Part shown: positions 63,118-64,000 of the stretch, in pieces
How the letters are laid out: each line of letters begins with the position of its first letter
Numbering within the stretch: position 1 is the first letter of the stretch
Assembly (NCBI RefSeq): GCF_030053345.1
Contig: NZ_JASGBP010000012.1
Span: 1-64,000, forward strand
Source: Flavobacterium sedimenticola
GTDB taxonomy: Bacteria; Bacteroidota; Bacteroidia; Flavobacteriales; Flavobacteriaceae
Direction of reading: 5' to 3'
Length of the DNA stretch: 64,000 bases
Notes under the pieces: model-generated
The model's input: only the letters and a program-made list of their open reading frames with translations
The model's database searches: none
Told to the model about the DNA's origin: nothing
Program-made: the position numbers and the translations under genes

Positions 63118-64000
63118 ATGAAGCCATTACATCTGCTGTTTTTTTGGTTTTTTGCGTTCGGTTTGTACGCCCAAACGGGTGAGAAATCCATCATATTAAA
63201 GGATGCCGAAACACAACTTCCCATAGAAGATGTCACGGTGTACATCATGAAAACCAGGCAGTCTTTGCTGAGTAACAGCGAAGGAAAAGTTACTTTTATA
63301 CTCAACGGCTCGTCCAACATTCAAGTCACCCATTCGTCTTACACCAAAGTGGTAGTGCGCTCTTCCGCACTGCAAAAAACCGATAATGTTATCTACCTCA
63401 AAAGCAATGTCAAAGATCTCGACGAAATCATCGTTACCAAACAACATCCGCAAAAAATACTGAAAAATCTCATCGAAAATTCCATTCAAAAATTAACGGT
63501 ACCGGCCCGACTCAAAGTCTATTCGCGCGAGTTTTTTAAAAAAGACGGAAATTATGCCTATTACAACGATGGTTTAATGAACTTTCAACTCTTCGGAAAA
63601 GACAAAAAATTCAAGAGTAATATTTTAGTCGAACAAAACAGGGCATTCGGACTCGTATTCGACGAGATAGCCTCGGATGTTTTAGGGTATAATCTCAATG
63701 ATATTATGGAGAATTACTACAACTTCAAGTATTTAAATCCTATACTCGAAAAATCGGCTCAAAAGCAGTACGACTTCCTCATCAAAGCCTATTCGGCGAA
63801 CAATGATTACAATGTGATGATTGTTACGCCGTTAGATACCAACAAAGAACTCAAAGACGATTATCGTATCGTATATGATTGGAAGAAAAAACTCATCATT
63901 GAAGCGGGCTCGTCGGTGTCGCCTATGACCGTGGCTAGCGTAAAAGAAAAGAAAGCCGTGGGCTCCAAAAACATCTACAAATCGGTGTTCAAAAACATGT
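63118..64000 (+). CDS. Carboxypeptidase-like regulatory-domain protein (partial, runs off the window)
   Basis: The frame is open from the ATG at 63118 to the end of the window (294 complete codons). A signal peptide (ending LYAQ) is followed by a CarboxypepD_reg-like beta-sandwich: 'SIILKDAETQLPIEDVTVYI', 'SNSEGKVTFIL', then 'VKDLDEIIVTKQHPQKILKN'. The 'LDEIIVT' and 'LIENSIQKL' stretches also occur at the start of a family of large flavobacterial outer-membrane proteins of unknown function. A TonB-dependent plug is not visible in the part present. The domain assignment is fairly secure; the whole protein is not known. Its promoter is well formed. Confidence 0.85.
   Translation, partial: MKPLHLLFFWFFAFGLYAQTGEKSIILKDAETQLPIEDVTVYIMKTRQSLLSNSEGKVTFILNGSSNIQVTHSSYTKVVVRSSALQKTDNVIYLKSNVKDLDEIIVTKQHPQKILKNLIENSIQKLTVPARLKVYSREFFKKDGNYAYYNDGLMNFQLFGKDKKFKSNILVEQNRAFGLVFDEIASDVLGYNLNDIMENYYNFKYLNPILEKSAQKQYDFLIKAYSANNDYNVMIVTPLDTNKELKDDYRIVYDWKKKLIIEAGSSVSPMTVASVKEKKAVGSKNIYKSVFKNM

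Noticed and set aside
1..64000. CRISPR arrays, tRNA or rRNA genes, insertion sequences
   Set aside because: Reading both strands gave no regularly spaced repeats, cloverleaf sequences or transposase motifs.

Overview
The window looks like chromosome from a member of the Flavobacteriaceae, most likely Flavobacterium or a close relative. The base composition is AT-rich. Type IX secretion sorting domains end two secreted proteins, and a SusC/SusD pair is present. The tmRNA tag reads (A)GENNYALAA. Several genes are preceded by the Bacteroidetes promoter pattern TTTG, about 20 bases, then TAnnTTTG. No tRNA, rRNA, CRISPR array or intact mobile element was seen.

Layout. 1-10.8 kb: the end of a T9SS type B protein, a propeller-like lipoprotein, a very large metallophosphatase/kinase-like/outer-membrane-barrel lipoprotein, an HD-domain protein fused to a Pycsar-type membrane effector domain, a GAF protein, the N-terminal stub of a tyrosine recombinase, the tmRNA gene ssrA and a serine hydrolase. 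The recombinase stub lies just past the 3' end of ssrA, a classic attachment site, so this is probably the scar of a lost island. 10.9-20.8 kb: an NAD(P) oxidoreductase, a GH97 plus sugar-transporter pair (alpha-glucoside use), a small secreted protein, a T9SS-exported M28 peptidase and uvrA.

20.9-39.9 kb is one polysaccharide utilisation locus: a membrane-spanning propeller/LuxR regulator, SusC, SusD, two surface lipoproteins, GH16, GH30, GH30, GH5-CBM, GH3 and GH16. The enzyme set (beta-1,3-endoglucanases, beta-1,6-active GH30, exo-beta-glucosidase) points to laminarin or another beta-1,3/1,6-glucan. Glucan would be cut at the surface by GH16/GH30/GH5, bound by SusD and the lipoproteins, imported by SusC and finished by GH3. 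Two strong stem-loops sit between genes of the locus.

40-64 kb is mostly housekeeping: an ECF sigma factor with a small basic protein, endonuclease III without its Fe-S ligands, a Bcp peroxiredoxin, and an MBL hydrolase. A tightly packed reverse-strand run follows (lolD, a polytopic membrane protein, a TIGR02757 protein, a DEAD-box helicase, a BatA/VWA protein, a dihydroorotase-like protein without its HxH motif, a small membrane protein, an esterase). After it come folE, serA, serC, a LuxC-type acyl-CoA reductase divergent from a ferredoxin gene, a TonB-dependent receptor, and the start of a carboxypeptidase-regulatory-domain protein that runs off the window.

The points I judge most worth attention are the HD-PycTM fusion, the kinase-like segment inside the 1243-residue lipoprotein, the recombinase stub next to ssrA with its nested inverted repeats, and the degenerate dihydroorotase.
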